DNA from: CAYMPH01 sp964529415
Lineage (GTDB): Bacteria; Spirochaetota; UBA4802; UBA5550
Direction: 5' to 3'
Assembly (NCBI GenBank): GCA_964529415.1
Contig: CAZGWD010000009.1
Location: 137,419 to 201,418 of the forward strand
DNA length: 64,000 nucleotides
Of this stretch, positions 27,026 through 36,622 are shown piece after piece. The translations under genes and the position numbers were made by a program. The stretch's first letter is position 1. Each line of letters opens with the position of its first letter. Under the pieces are notes generated by a model. It saw only the letters and a list, made by a program, of their open reading frames with translations. It had not been told where the DNA came from and made no database searches.

Positions 27026-27391
27026 TTATTCAGTTTTTAATATTATTGAACTATAGATTTTTAGTATCAATAATAAAAGAATAGGAATAAGGCAAAAAAT
27101 ATAGAATATTATTTTTGATTTTTTGACAATAGATGCTATAAGACTTATGGATAACCCTATTAAAAAGAATCCCCAGGACGCTATTTCTACAGCCAAGCCA
27201 AAGCCTGAATGGCCGTAGCGTTTTTCTAAAGGTAAAATTGATAATAAATAAAAAAAAGGAAAAGAAAAAAAATAACAACACAAAACTATAGCCAATGAAA
27301 TAGCTAATGGAATAAAAGATAAATTATATCTTGAATCTTTATCGCTTATTTTTTTTCTAATCTCATCGAAATCATTTATGCTGTCAGCCAT
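27026..27391 (-). CDS. Small membrane protein
   Basis: 121 residues: a charged, soluble N-terminus of about 25 residues, then three membrane segments (IPLAISLAIVLCCYFF, VEIASWGFFLIGLSISLI, IIFYIFCLIPILLLLI). No recognisable family. Convergent to the preceding secreted-protein gene. Confidence 0.65.
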   Translation of the reverse strand: MADSINDFDEIRKKISDKDSRYNLSFIPLAISLAIVLCCYFFSFPFFYLLSILPLEKRYGHSGFGLAVEIASWGFFLIGLSISLIASIVKKSKIIFYIFCLIPILLLLILKIYSSIILKTE

Positions 27392-27583
27392 ATAATCACC
27401 AATACGGGTTTTAATTAAATTCTATACTAAAACACTAATTACAATTAAGTGAAAAATAGGAAAGTCAATAATATATTTTATTTTGCATTTATAATATTAT
27501 ATAAAATGACAAACAAGCGTAAAAACTTTTTTTATTTACAAATAATCCTCCATTTTAATCAATGCATAAACTCCTTCTTCAGT

Positions 27584-27619
27584 TCTCCCCATTAGTTAAG
27601 GGGGAGTTTGCGGGGGTTG
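27584..27619. repeat. Dispersed GC-rich hairpin element
   Basis: CTCCCC-ATTAGTTAAG-GGGGAG followed by a further GGGGG, the same plan as the copy at 39933-39968. It lies about 30 bases upstream of the prfC start, in its leader. Confidence 0.55.
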
Positions 27620-27651
27620 AAACTATTTTTTAATGATTGATATAAGGGCAT

Positions 27652-29232
27652 ATGAATAAAGAAATATCGCGCAGACGGACTCTTGCAATAATTTCCCATC
27701 CTGACGCAGGAAAAACTACTTTAACTGAAAAATTACTGCTGTACGGAGGCGCACTTGAACTTGCGGGTTCTGTAACTGCAAAGAAGAAACAGAGAGAAAC
27801 ATCATCTGACTGGATGGAGCTTGAGAAGAAGAGAGGCATTTCTATTTCTTCTACAGTTCTGCAGTTCGATTATCAGGGCTTCAGGCTGAATCTGCTCGAT
27901 ACGCCCGGTCACAAGGATTTCTCAGAGGATACATACCGCGTTTTAACTGCTGTAGACGGTGTTATCATGGTAATAGATGCAGGTAAAGGAATAGAGAGTC
28001 AGACTATCAAGCTCTTTGAAATATGCCGCAGGCGCGGTATTCCTATTTTTACTTTCATGAACAAGCTCGACCGTCCTGCATTATCGCCGATTGATTTGAT
28101 TGATCAGCTTGAAAAGGTTCTGAAAATACACGCTTATCCTGTGAACTGGCCTCTTGAAAACGGTACCAATTTCAAAGGAGTATATGACAGACTTCATAAG
28201 CAGATGCACCTTTTCGAAAGGGTGCCTGGAGGAGCGTATAGGGCTCCTGAGACAGTTCATGAAATTTCTGATCCATTAGTAAAAAATATTCTAAGCGAAG
28301 CTGTATATAAAGAAATTGTTGAAGAGCTTGAAATGCTTGATGGAGCACAGGGCGGATTCGACAGGGAGGAGGTTTTAAAAGGCCGGACAACTCCTGTCTT
28401 TTTCGGAAGTGCTGCAAACAATTTCGGAGTTGAGCTTCTGCTGAACGGTTATATAGAATATTCTTCGAGTCCTGTTGCAAGACAAGCCAGAAGCGGACTC
28501 GTACCGCTAGACAGTTCCTATTTTTCCGGTTTCGTGTTCAAGGTTCAGACAAACATGAATCCTATGCACAGGGATAGAATGGTTTTTGTGCGTGTGTGTT
28601 CGGGAAAATTTGAGCGTGGTTTGAAAGTTTTTCATACGAGATCCGGTAAAGAGATTCGGCTTTCCAGTTCGCATAATGTTTTTGGACGCGACCGTGAGGT
28701 TGTGGACGAAGCTTTTCCCGGAGACATCCTCGGCTTTGTCACAAATACATCGTTCAGAATCGGTGATACTATCAGCTCAAACCAGGAAATTGTTTTTGAT
28801 GAAATTCCCAGGTTTGCTCCTGAATGTTTTGCTTACCTGCATAATATCACAGCTTCAAGTTATAAATCATTCCGCAAGGGTCTTGATCATCTGCTGGCTG
28901 AGGATATTGTTCAGATCTTCCGCGTTGACGGGCATTCGCAGAATCTGCCGCTTCTCGGAGCAGTTGGTCCTTTGCAGTTCGAGGTCTTTCAGTACCGTTT
29001 GAAAGATGAGTACGGAGCTGAGTCAAGGCTTGAGATGATGTCGTGGGCAGCTCTCAGATGGCTTGATTCTTCTGTTGATGAAAATGAACTGAAAAAGTCC
29101 CTGCCATACGGCGCAACTATCGGATTTGATGAACTGAACCGGAGGGTTCTGCTTTTTCAGAACACCTGGTCAATGCAGAACTTCGCTGATAAAAATAAGT
29201 CGATTGTGCTTCTTGATTCGCAGAAAGAGTAG
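27652..29232 (+). CDS. prfC: Peptide chain release factor 3
   Basis: A 526-residue translational GTPase that removes RF1/RF2 from the ribosome after termination. G1 SHPDAGKTT (about 15-23), G3 DTPGH (about 84-88) and G4 NKLD (about 140) are intact, and the length and C-terminal domain fit RF3 rather than EF-G. AAGGGC lies upstream of the ATG. GC-rich hairpin elements lie on both sides of the gene. Confidence 0.95.
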   Translation: MNKEISRRRTLAIISHPDAGKTTLTEKLLLYGGALELAGSVTAKKKQRETSSDWMELEKKRGISISSTVLQFDYQGFRLNLLDTPGHKDFSEDTYRVLTAVDGVIMVIDAGKGIESQTIKLFEICRRRGIPIFTFMNKLDRPALSPIDLIDQLEKVLKIHAYPVNWPLENGTNFKGVYDRLHKQMHLFERVPGGAYRAPETVHEISDPLVKNILSEAVYKEIVEELEMLDGAQGGFDREEVLKGRTTPVFFGSAANNFGVELLLNGYIEYSSSPVARQARSGLVPLDSSYFSGFVFKVQTNMNPMHRDRMVFVRVCSGKFERGLKVFHTRSGKEIRLSSSHNVFGRDREVVDEAFPGDILGFVTNTSFRIGDTISSNQEIVFDEIPRFAPECFAYLHNITASSYKSFRKGLDHLLAEDIVQIFRVDGHSQNLPLLGAVGPLQFEVFQYRLKDEYGAESRLEMMSWAALRWLDSSVDENELKKSLPYGATIGFDELNRRVLLFQNTWSMQNFADKNKSIVLLDSQKE

Positions 29233-29277
29233 ACTTCCCTCGGCTCCGCTCGGGGAGCGTGCTATGAAAAGGGGGAT
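29233..29277. repeat. GC-rich hairpin element after prfC
   Basis: CCCTCGGCTCCGCTCGGGGA forms a hairpin, followed by a separate GGGGG run at about 29271. This is a diverged member of the dispersed family. It may also act as a transcript end for prfC, although no T-run follows it. Confidence 0.4.
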
Positions 29278-29287
29278 ATTGAATTAA

Positions 29288-29500
29288 TTATTTTCTTATT
29301 TCGATAGCCTGTTCTATTGAGTGCGGAAGGTCAATGTTAATAAAAAAGTCTTCAGGGTATACATAATCTTCTCCTGATTCATCAATTATGCGAAGAAAAT
29401 GTGAAGCTGAGGCCTTTTCATCTTCAATAACTTTATATAATTTTCTTACTTCAAGTGATGCTTCATATCCTTCATTTTGAAGACAGATAACATATTTCAT
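29288..29500 (-). CDS. Small protein of a conserved two-gene set
   Basis: A 70-residue acidic protein beginning MKYVICLQNEGYEASLEVRK with IIDESGEDYVYPEDFF in the middle. From memory, similar small proteins occur in cyanobacteria beside a partner like the one found here 13 bases upstream. The length and pairing resemble toxin-antitoxin modules, but no toxin fold is evident. Confidence 0.6.
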   Translation of the reverse strand: MKYVICLQNEGYEASLEVRKLYKVIEDEKASASHFLRIIDESGEDYVYPEDFFINIDLPHSIEQAIEIRK

Positions 29501-29513
29501 TTTATCACCATCT

Positions 29514-29744
29514 TTATAAAAAACTTTTTATTTTAAATTCTTTTTTGCCTATTCCATGGGCTTCATACCAATGAATTTCAGCTCTTACTATTTCTCCGGA
29601 TTGAATTTTAACTTTAGCAATCCCTTTTAATTTCCTCCATCTGCCATTTCCATATATTTTTTTCAATCGCGCTATTTCTCTTATTGAGTTGCCTGCAGCA
29701 ATTTGATCAATTTCACTGATTTCACTTATAATTTCAAAATACAT
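29514..29744 (-). CDS. Small basic protein, partner of the adjacent 70-residue protein
   Basis: 76 residues from the second ATG (29744); the first ATG at 29762 would add six residues, and neither has a clear ribosome site. Motifs: GNSIREIARLKKIYG, GRWRKLKGIAKV and AEIHWYEAHGIGKKEFKIK. The basic protein precedes an acidic partner of similar size with a 13-base gap, as in toxin-antitoxin pairs. The function is unknown. Confidence 0.6.
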   Translation of the reverse strand: MYFEIISEISEIDQIAAGNSIREIARLKKIYGNGRWRKLKGIAKVKIQSGEIVRAEIHWYEAHGIGKKEFKIKSFL

Positions 29745-29815
29745 ATTTAAGAATAATATCATAATATTGTTCGGTCAAGTGAATTATTCGTATTAAATTA
29801 ATTATTGAGGAAAAT

Positions 29816-29853
29816 GAATAAAAAACCCCTCATCGTACAACAGTGAGGGGTTT
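29816..29853 (-). terminator. Terminator of htpX
   Basis: The arms AAACCCCTCA (29823-29832) and TGAGGGGTTT (29844-29853) form a 10-base stem. Read on the minus strand it is followed by a T-run, so it ends the htpX transcript. Confidence 0.8.
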
Positions 29854-29863
29854 GAGTAAGTCA

Positions 29864-29890
29864 ATCTCCCCATTGGCAAGGGGGAGATGT
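29864..29890. repeat. Dispersed GC-rich hairpin element
   Basis: ATCTCCCC-ATTGGCAAG-GGGGAGAT, a perfect 8-base stem of the same family as 27584 and 39933. It lies between htpX and its terminator. Confidence 0.5.
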
Positions 29891-29907
29891 TCGAAGAGCA
29901 GAGGTAA

Positions 29908-30786
29908 TTATATATTCATTTTCCTCAATGCTTCAATTCTGTCCTCAATAGCGGGGTGCGTTGAAAAAAGGGAAATTGCTTTTTTCTTTCCGGATATTTT
30001 CATGGTTGCAAGCGACGGTGCTCTTTCATCTGCAGGCAGTTCAAGTGTGGTTTTGATTTTTTCAAGAGCAGCGATCATTCTATCCCTGCCTGATAGCTTT
30101 GCAGCTCCGGCATCGGCCTTGTATTCCCTGATCCTTGAAAAATATGATACAACAACTGATCCGAGAATTGAGAAAACTATATCAAGGGCAATAGTGGTGA
30201 CAATTCTTACAATATATTCAAGCTTGTCGCTTACGAGTGTACTAACGCCATATGCGATAATTCTTGATAGGAACATTGAAAACGCGTTCACAACTCCTGC
30301 AATGAGAGTCATGGTAACCATGTCGCCGTTTGCTATGTGAGATACCTCGTGAGCAAGAACTCCTTCGAGCTCGTCGTTATTCATTTTGTTCAGCAAGCCT
30401 GTTGATACTGCTACAAGCGCGCGGTTTTTTGTAGGTCCGGTTGCAAAGGCGTTTACTTCCGGCGAATCATATATGCCTACTTTAGGCATTTTAAGACCTG
30501 CAGCTGTTGATATTTTTTTAACCATAAGCTGAATATCTAAAGCGCGGCCTAAAGGATTTCCTTCAATCAGCTGAACTTTCATCATCCATTTTGCAAGAAT
30601 TCCTGAAAAAGCAAGAGAGATTAATGATCCGCCCATACCCCACGCAAGACAGAAAAATAATAGTGATGTAAGATTCAACCCGCGTCCTTCCATATAATGG
30701 CCAATGCCGAATATAGAAGTGATGATTGATATAGTAGTTATTATTAAAATATTTGTAATTATAAACAGGAATACTCTTTTTACCAT
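29908..30786 (-). CDS. htpX: Membrane zinc metalloprotease HtpX
   Basis: A 292-residue M48 protease that degrades misfolded membrane proteins. Two N-terminal membrane segments come first (about 5-25 and 38-60). The zinc motif HEVSH follows near residue 140, with two more segments and the third-ligand region REYKADAGA. GGAGGA lies 8 bases before the ATG. It is monocistronic, with its own terminator. Confidence 0.94.
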   Translation of the reverse strand: MVKRVFLFIITNILIITTISIITSIFGIGHYMEGRGLNLTSLLFFCLAWGMGGSLISLAFSGILAKWMMKVQLIEGNPLGRALDIQLMVKKISTAAGLKMPKVGIYDSPEVNAFATGPTKNRALVAVSTGLLNKMNNDELEGVLAHEVSHIANGDMVTMTLIAGVVNAFSMFLSRIIAYGVSTLVSDKLEYIVRIVTTIALDIVFSILGSVVVSYFSRIREYKADAGAAKLSGRDRMIAALEKIKTTLELPADERAPSLATMKISGKKKAISLFSTHPAIEDRIEALRKMNI

Positions 30787-30952
30787 TTTTAAATCCTCCA
30801 GATTTTTTAAAATTCAGTTACTTGTTAAATGATTAACCGGATTTTGTCAACGATTTACTAAATGATCAATTTTATTGATTTTTCCGGTTAATTGCACTTT
30901 TTGTTTATTTTTTAATTGATTAATTACTGGCGGATATTAATTTAAAAAAGGA

Positions 30953-33900
30953 ATGAATAAAATTTTTAAGGGATTGATTTTGAATGCAGTGAATAAAAAA
31001 ACTATTCTGCTCGTTGAAGATGAAGCAGTTACTTCAATTGTATCATCGAAAACACTTCAGAAATTTGGATATACTGTTATTGCTTCCAGAACAGGCGAGG
31101 AAGCTGTTGAGATCGCTTCAAATAATAAAAATATAAACCTTATTCTTATGGATATCGATCTTGGAAAAGGGATTGATGGAACAGAAGCTGCTGAAATAAT
31201 CCTAAAAAGCTGTGATATCCCGGTAGTTTTTTTATCGAGCCACACTGAACCTGAAATTGTTGAAAAAACAGAAAAGATAACCTCATACGGATATGTAGTA
31301 AAAAATTCGAGCAATACAGTTCTCGATGCATCGATAAAGATGGCGTTTAAACTATTTGATGCGCATAAAAAATCTGAAATTGAACTGGCTGAACGAAAAG
31401 TGATTGGACATGCTTTGCGTGAAAGCGAGGTGCAGTACAGGTATATTGTTGAGCGTGTAAATGATACTATATGGCTGATGGATATGAATTTGAAAACGAT
31501 CTGGGTATCTCCATCGGTTGTCAGGTCGCGGGGATTTACGCTCGAAGAACTGCAGAATATGACTTTAGATAAACATATGACACAGGAATCGCTTAATAAA
31601 GCGATGATTCTTTATGCGCAGAATCTTACTCCTGAAAGACTGGCAGATAAAAATGATACAATAAATATTAAATCAGAGTTCGAATATTACCGGAAGGACG
31701 GCTCTATTCTTCTTGGAGAAACGGAAGTTATTTTACAGAGGAATGAAGATGGAGCTCCGTATGGTTTTCTTTGTATCGGAACAGATATTACTGACCGCAA
31801 ACAGGCAGAGGAAAAGCTGCATAATTCTGAAGAACAGTTCCGTATAATTCTGGAGGGAAGCGCACAGGGAATTTTATCAGTAGATATTGAAACTCATAAA
31901 GTGGTGTATTGTAATCCGGCTATTTGTAAAATGTTCGGATATACAAATGAAGAATTACTTCAGTTGAATTTGAAAGATCTTCATCCGGAGGATTCATTAG
32001 ACAGGGCTTTTTCAGATTTCAATAAAAGGATAATCTCTGATACTCATACCAGTTCCGCTATACCATGTCTCCGCAAAGACGGCACGGTTTTCTTTGCTGA
32101 TCTTACTGCAAGTAAAAGTAAAATAAATGGAAAAGACTGTCTCGTTGGATTCTTCATTGATATTACTAAGCGGATACAGGTGGAGGAGTCGCTTCGGCAT
32201 AATGAAATTAAATATCAGCAGCTTTTTAATTATGCACCTACAGGCATATACGAAGTTGACTATGTATCAGGACGTTTTAAAAAAGTAAATTCAGTTATGG
32301 CCGGATATACAGACTATTCTGAAGCTGAGCTTCTTTCCATGAATCCGCTTGATATTCTATCTGATGAAAGCAAAAAGTCCTATCTCGCGCGCCTTGATAA
32401 AATTTTAGCAGGTGAGAATGTCATAAAAAATCCTGAATATTGCATAAAGGAAAAAAGCGGCAAGCTGAGATGGGTTGAACTTTATACCGAATTTTTAAGG
32501 CATGAAAAGCGGATTGTCGGTGCAGCTGTAGTGGCGCACGATATCACAGACCGCAAACATGCTGAGAAAATTTTAATCAAGTTCAATAAAACCATGCTGT
32601 CTATAAATGAATTTTCATTGAATCTTTCATATATTTCAAACAATGAAATATATCCGTATATAGTAAAAAAAATCAGAACTATTTTTAATGTTAAAGAGTC
32701 ATGGATTAATTTATTCGATGAAAAAACATCTGAACTGGTTTTTACTGCATCCACATTTTCAGATCAGGAAAATTTAAAAATTGTAAAACTGTTCGAACTG
32801 AAACTGATCGGTTATAGAACCTTCCTGAATAAAGTAAATTACGATTTAATAAAACAGGAGCCGGTAGGAGGAAACTCATCACTTTATGATATATCTTTTC
32901 ACACTATTCCTGAAATTATATGCAGGGGTATTGAGAAATTATTCGGAATTAACTGGTTTGTTTCAGTAGCGCTAATGAATAAAGACAAGCTTGCCGGTAC
33001 AATTGTTCTGGCAGGAAATTCCCATCATGAAATTCCAGGCAGAGAAGTATTGCTGGCTTTTGCAAATATTACCGCAAATGCACTTGAAAGAAAGCAGGCA
33101 GAAATGCAAAAAGAACAGTTTCTTAATGAAATTAAAGAAAGTGAAAAGCAGCTGAAATTGATTACAGATAATATTCCTGCATTTGTTAATTATGTAGATG
33201 CGAGGAATTTGCGTTATTTATTTGTTAATCTGTCTTATGCCGATGCATTTGGCATGACTCCTGATCAGATTATCGGCAAGCAGGTAAAGGACATATTAAG
33301 CAAAGAAGCATACATTCGTGCATTGCCATATATTGAACGTGCCCAATCAGGTGAACGGATTTCATATGAAAATATTGTGCCGATTCAGGGTGAGCCCCGT
33401 TTATTTAATGTAAATTACATTCCTGAATTTGATGAACAGGGTCAGGTCAGAAATCTTTTTGTTCTGGCGTTTGATATAACATATAGAAAACAGATGGAAT
33501 CTGCATTGCTGGAAAGCGAGAAAAAATTCCGCAGTTACATTGAAAATGCACCTGAAGGAATTTTTGTAATTAATAGGGACGGATATTTTCAGGATGTTAA
33601 TGATGCTGCTTGCATCCTTTTCGGATATACCAGAGATGAATTACTCAGGATGAATTTTTTGCAGGTTTCTGAAATCAAAGATTTAGAGATGTTTAATGCA
33701 TTAATTGAAATTTTAAAAACCGGAGCCACATTTTCCAAAGAAAGCATTATAGCCGTAAAGAACGGTCTGAAATTTTACGGATTATTAAATTTTGCAAAAA
33801 TTGATGAGGATAAATTTCTTGTATTTGCTGCAGATATCACAAGAAGAAAACAGGAACAGATGCTTATTGAGGCAGAGCGAGATCTCGGAATAGAGCTTGC

Positions 33901-36529
33901 AGGCACGAGTTCTATAACTTACGCATTAAAATATTGCATGGATGCGGCCATGTCTGTTGGAGAGATGAACTGCGGCGGTGTATATACGGTGGATGATTCA
34001 GGCAATTTAACTCTCGTAGTTCAAAAAGGTCTGTCAGATGATTTTATGAAAGCCGTATCTTTTTACAGCTTTGATACTCCAAATGCGCGCATGGCTCAAA
34101 CAGGTGTTCCTGTTTATAAAGACAGACATGATATTTATAATAATGGCCGTTTAGCTGATAACAATCCGGTTTCACTTGCAAAAAAAGAGGGAATTAAATC
34201 CTTAGCAGTAATTCCTGTGGTCATGATGGGTAAAACTGTTGCCTGCATGAATATTTCTTCCAATATATGGACTTCCATACCTGAGCATGCACGCACAGTT
34301 CTTGAAAGAATTGCATCCCGCATGGGTCTTGCAATTTACAGGATTAAAACAGAGTGCAGGCTTAGAGACAGCGAAGAAAAGTATAGACTTCTTCATGAAT
34401 CATTGATGGATGCTTTTGTTTTTGTTGATTTGAACGGTACCATAGTTGAGACAAACAGCACATTTGATGAAATGCTTGGCTATACCTCTGACGAACTGAA
34501 ACTTCTTACATATAAGGATTTAACTCCTGAAAAATGGCATGACTTTGAATCAAAAATTGTTGCTGAACAGATTTTAGTGAATGGATATTCCGAGGTTTAT
34601 GAAAAAGAATATCGCCGGAAAGACGGCACGGTTTTTCCGATAGATCTGAGAACTTTCCTTCTTACTGACAGTAGGGGGAAAGCATCCGGCATGTGGGCCA
34701 TTGTAAGGGATATTTCTGACCGCAAAAAAACGGAACAGGATCTTCGTGAAAGCGAAGAAAAGTATCAGGTTATTAATAAAAATATAATTTATGCAATATG
34801 CATGTTTGATGCTGAAACTTTGAAGCTTCTGGATGTAAATGAAAGATTTCTTCAGATGTTCGGTTACAGCAGCAATGAGATTTCTGATTTAACAGTTCTT
34901 GATTTATCTGCGGAGAAAGAAGCAACAAGGATGACGGTTTCTCAAGCCAAAATTGAAGGTACATTCTATATTCCGTTACGGAATCACATTAAAAAGGATG
35001 GAACTGTTTTTCCTGTTGATATTGTAGGCGGATTATTTACCTGGAAAGGGCGCGATGTCATGTTTGGTATTCTTAGTGACATTTCAGATCGAAAACAAAT
35101 GGAAAAAGATCTGATAAAAAATGAAAGAATGTTTAAATATATTCTTAATACCATTCCTCAATCAGTTTTCTGGAAAGACATTAACAGTATATATATGGGA
35201 TGTAATCATTTATTTGCAAAAACAGTTGGTTTGAAAAGTTCAGAAGATATTATTGGGAAAACGGATTTTGATTTGCCGTGGCCAAAAGAGGATTCAGAAG
35301 CATATCGATCTGATGATATGTATGTAATGAAAAATAATATTCCTAAAATTCATTATTTGGAACAGGCCCAGAATCCTGATGGAACAAGATTCTGGGTTGA
35401 TACATCCAAACTGCCGCTTGTAAACGAAAAGGGTGAAGTCTATGGTGTTCTGGGTGTTTATGAGGATATAACTGATATCAAGAATACGGAAGATGAGCTT
35501 AAAATAATTCAGGAGAGATATAAAGCAGCATTGGAGAACAGTGTGGATGTATTATATGAAGTGGACCTTTCTGGAAAATTTACATATTTTGATAATCTCT
35601 CTCCGGAACATTTCGGTTATACAGGAAGTGAAATTATCAATGCCAACTTCAGAAATTTTATGGATCATGAAAATGCAGAAATGCTTTACGGAATATTCCA
35701 TGAAGTATTTGTTACAGGAAAGCCTGTCACATCTGTGGAATGCGATTGGGTTGATGTTAAAAATAATAAATATACTGTGGATGTATCTATTGATCTCATA
35801 AAAGATAATAACGGGAAGTATTCTGGTTTCAGGGGAGTTCTTAGAGACATTACAAGACGCAAGCAGGCTGAGCAGAGAAACATTATGCTGCTTGAGAAAA
35901 ATGTTAAACTTCTTGCTGAAAAAGAACTTATACTTCGCGAGGTTCATCACCGGATCAAAAATAATATGAGCGTAATTTATGGTCTTCTGGTGCTTCAGGC
36001 TGATACCTTGCAGGACAAGTCTGCAGTTAAAGCTCTTGAAGATGCCGGAAACCGAATACATAGCATGATGGTTTTATATGACAAGTTATACCGTTCATCT
36101 GATGTTCAGAAAATATCAGTAAATGAATATCTTTCTTCTCTGGTTGATGAAATAATATCAAACTTTCCAAATAGTAAATCTGTTATTGCAGAAAAAAAAG
36201 TTGATAATTTTATTCTGGATGCAAAAAGGCTTCAGCCTCTTGGAATCATCATAAATGAACTTTTAAGCAATATAATGAAGTATGCATTTACCGGCAGAGA
36301 AAGCGGGAAAATAATAGTCTGTGCAGCAGTTGAGGCTGGTTTGAATTCAGCACAATCAGTTTCAATTACAATAGAAGATAATGGAAACGGCATGCCTGAA
36401 TCAGTTGATTTTGAAAATTCTACAGGTTTCGGATTGCAGCTTGTGGGTATTCTAACGAAAGAGCTTGGTGGTAATATCCGGATTGAGCGCGGAAACGGAA
36501 CAAAAATTATTTTGAAGTTTTCAATTTGA
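30953..36529 (+). CDS. Giant multi-PAS/GAF sensor histidine kinase with N-terminal receiver
   Basis: An 1858-residue cytoplasmic kinase. Order: receiver domain (about 15-135, phosphoacceptor Asp67), three PAS (about 155-540), GAF-like (about 545-720), two PAS (about 730-970), GAF (about 975-1130), four PAS (about 1140-1645), then a HisKA_2 helix pair with REVHHRIKNNM (His near 1665) and a HATPase with NELLSNIMKY and DNGNGMPE. There is no membrane segment. Repeated ITDRKQ-type linkers mark the PAS borders. AAAGGA lies too close to the ATG, so a TTG at 30980 could be the real start. Its last 200 residues match those of the next kinase. Confidence 0.9.
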   Translation: MNKIFKGLILNAVNKKTILLVEDEAVTSIVSSKTLQKFGYTVIASRTGEEAVEIASNNKNINLILMDIDLGKGIDGTEAAEIILKSCDIPVVFLSSHTEPEIVEKTEKITSYGYVVKNSSNTVLDASIKMAFKLFDAHKKSEIELAERKVIGHALRESEVQYRYIVERVNDTIWLMDMNLKTIWVSPSVVRSRGFTLEELQNMTLDKHMTQESLNKAMILYAQNLTPERLADKNDTINIKSEFEYYRKDGSILLGETEVILQRNEDGAPYGFLCIGTDITDRKQAEEKLHNSEEQFRIILEGSAQGILSVDIETHKVVYCNPAICKMFGYTNEELLQLNLKDLHPEDSLDRAFSDFNKRIISDTHTSSAIPCLRKDGTVFFADLTASKSKINGKDCLVGFFIDITKRIQVEESLRHNEIKYQQLFNYAPTGIYEVDYVSGRFKKVNSVMAGYTDYSEAELLSMNPLDILSDESKKSYLARLDKILAGENVIKNPEYCIKEKSGKLRWVELYTEFLRHEKRIVGAAVVAHDITDRKHAEKILIKFNKTMLSINEFSLNLSYISNNEIYPYIVKKIRTIFNVKESWINLFDEKTSELVFTASTFSDQENLKIVKLFELKLIGYRTFLNKVNYDLIKQEPVGGNSSLYDISFHTIPEIICRGIEKLFGINWFVSVALMNKDKLAGTIVLAGNSHHEIPGREVLLAFANITANALERKQAEMQKEQFLNEIKESEKQLKLITDNIPAFVNYVDARNLRYLFVNLSYADAFGMTPDQIIGKQVKDILSKEAYIRALPYIERAQSGERISYENIVPIQGEPRLFNVNYIPEFDEQGQVRNLFVLAFDITYRKQMESALLESEKKFRSYIENAPEGIFVINRDGYFQDVNDAACILFGYTRDELLRMNFLQVSEIKDLEMFNALIEILKTGATFSKESIIAVKNGLKFYGLLNFAKIDEDKFLVFAADITRRKQEQMLIEAERDLGIELAGTSSITYALKYCMDAAMSVGEMNCGGVYTVDDSGNLTLVVQKGLSDDFMKAVSFYSFDTPNARMAQTGVPVYKDRHDIYNNGRLADNNPVSLAKKEGIKSLAVIPVVMMGKTVACMNISSNIWTSIPEHARTVLERIASRMGLAIYRIKTECRLRDSEEKYRLLHESLMDAFVFVDLNGTIVETNSTFDEMLGYTSDELKLLTYKDLTPEKWHDFESKIVAEQILVNGYSEVYEKEYRRKDGTVFPIDLRTFLLTDSRGKASGMWAIVRDISDRKKTEQDLRESEEKYQVINKNIIYAICMFDAETLKLLDVNERFLQMFGYSSNEISDLTVLDLSAEKEATRMTVSQAKIEGTFYIPLRNHIKKDGTVFPVDIVGGLFTWKGRDVMFGILSDISDRKQMEKDLIKNERMFKYILNTIPQSVFWKDINSIYMGCNHLFAKTVGLKSSEDIIGKTDFDLPWPKEDSEAYRSDDMYVMKNNIPKIHYLEQAQNPDGTRFWVDTSKLPLVNEKGEVYGVLGVYEDITDIKNTEDELKIIQERYKAALENSVDVLYEVDLSGKFTYFDNLSPEHFGYTGSEIINANFRNFMDHENAEMLYGIFHEVFVTGKPVTSVECDWVDVKNNKYTVDVSIDLIKDNNGKYSGFRGVLRDITRRKQAEQRNIMLLEKNVKLLAEKELILREVHHRIKNNMSVIYGLLVLQADTLQDKSAVKALEDAGNRIHSMMVLYDKLYRSSDVQKISVNEYLSSLVDEIISNFPNSKSVIAEKKVDNFILDAKRLQPLGIIINELLSNIMKYAFTGRESGKIIVCAAVEAGLNSAQSVSITIEDNGNGMPESVDFENSTGFGLQLVGILTKELGGNIRIERGNGTKIILKFSI

Positions 36530-36622
36530 CTCATCACAGGCAATTCTCTTTTAAAAAAGTGTGATTTAATAATAATTGATTTCTTAGCATAGAAATATTT
36601 GCTGGTTTTCAGGAGTTCGTTA

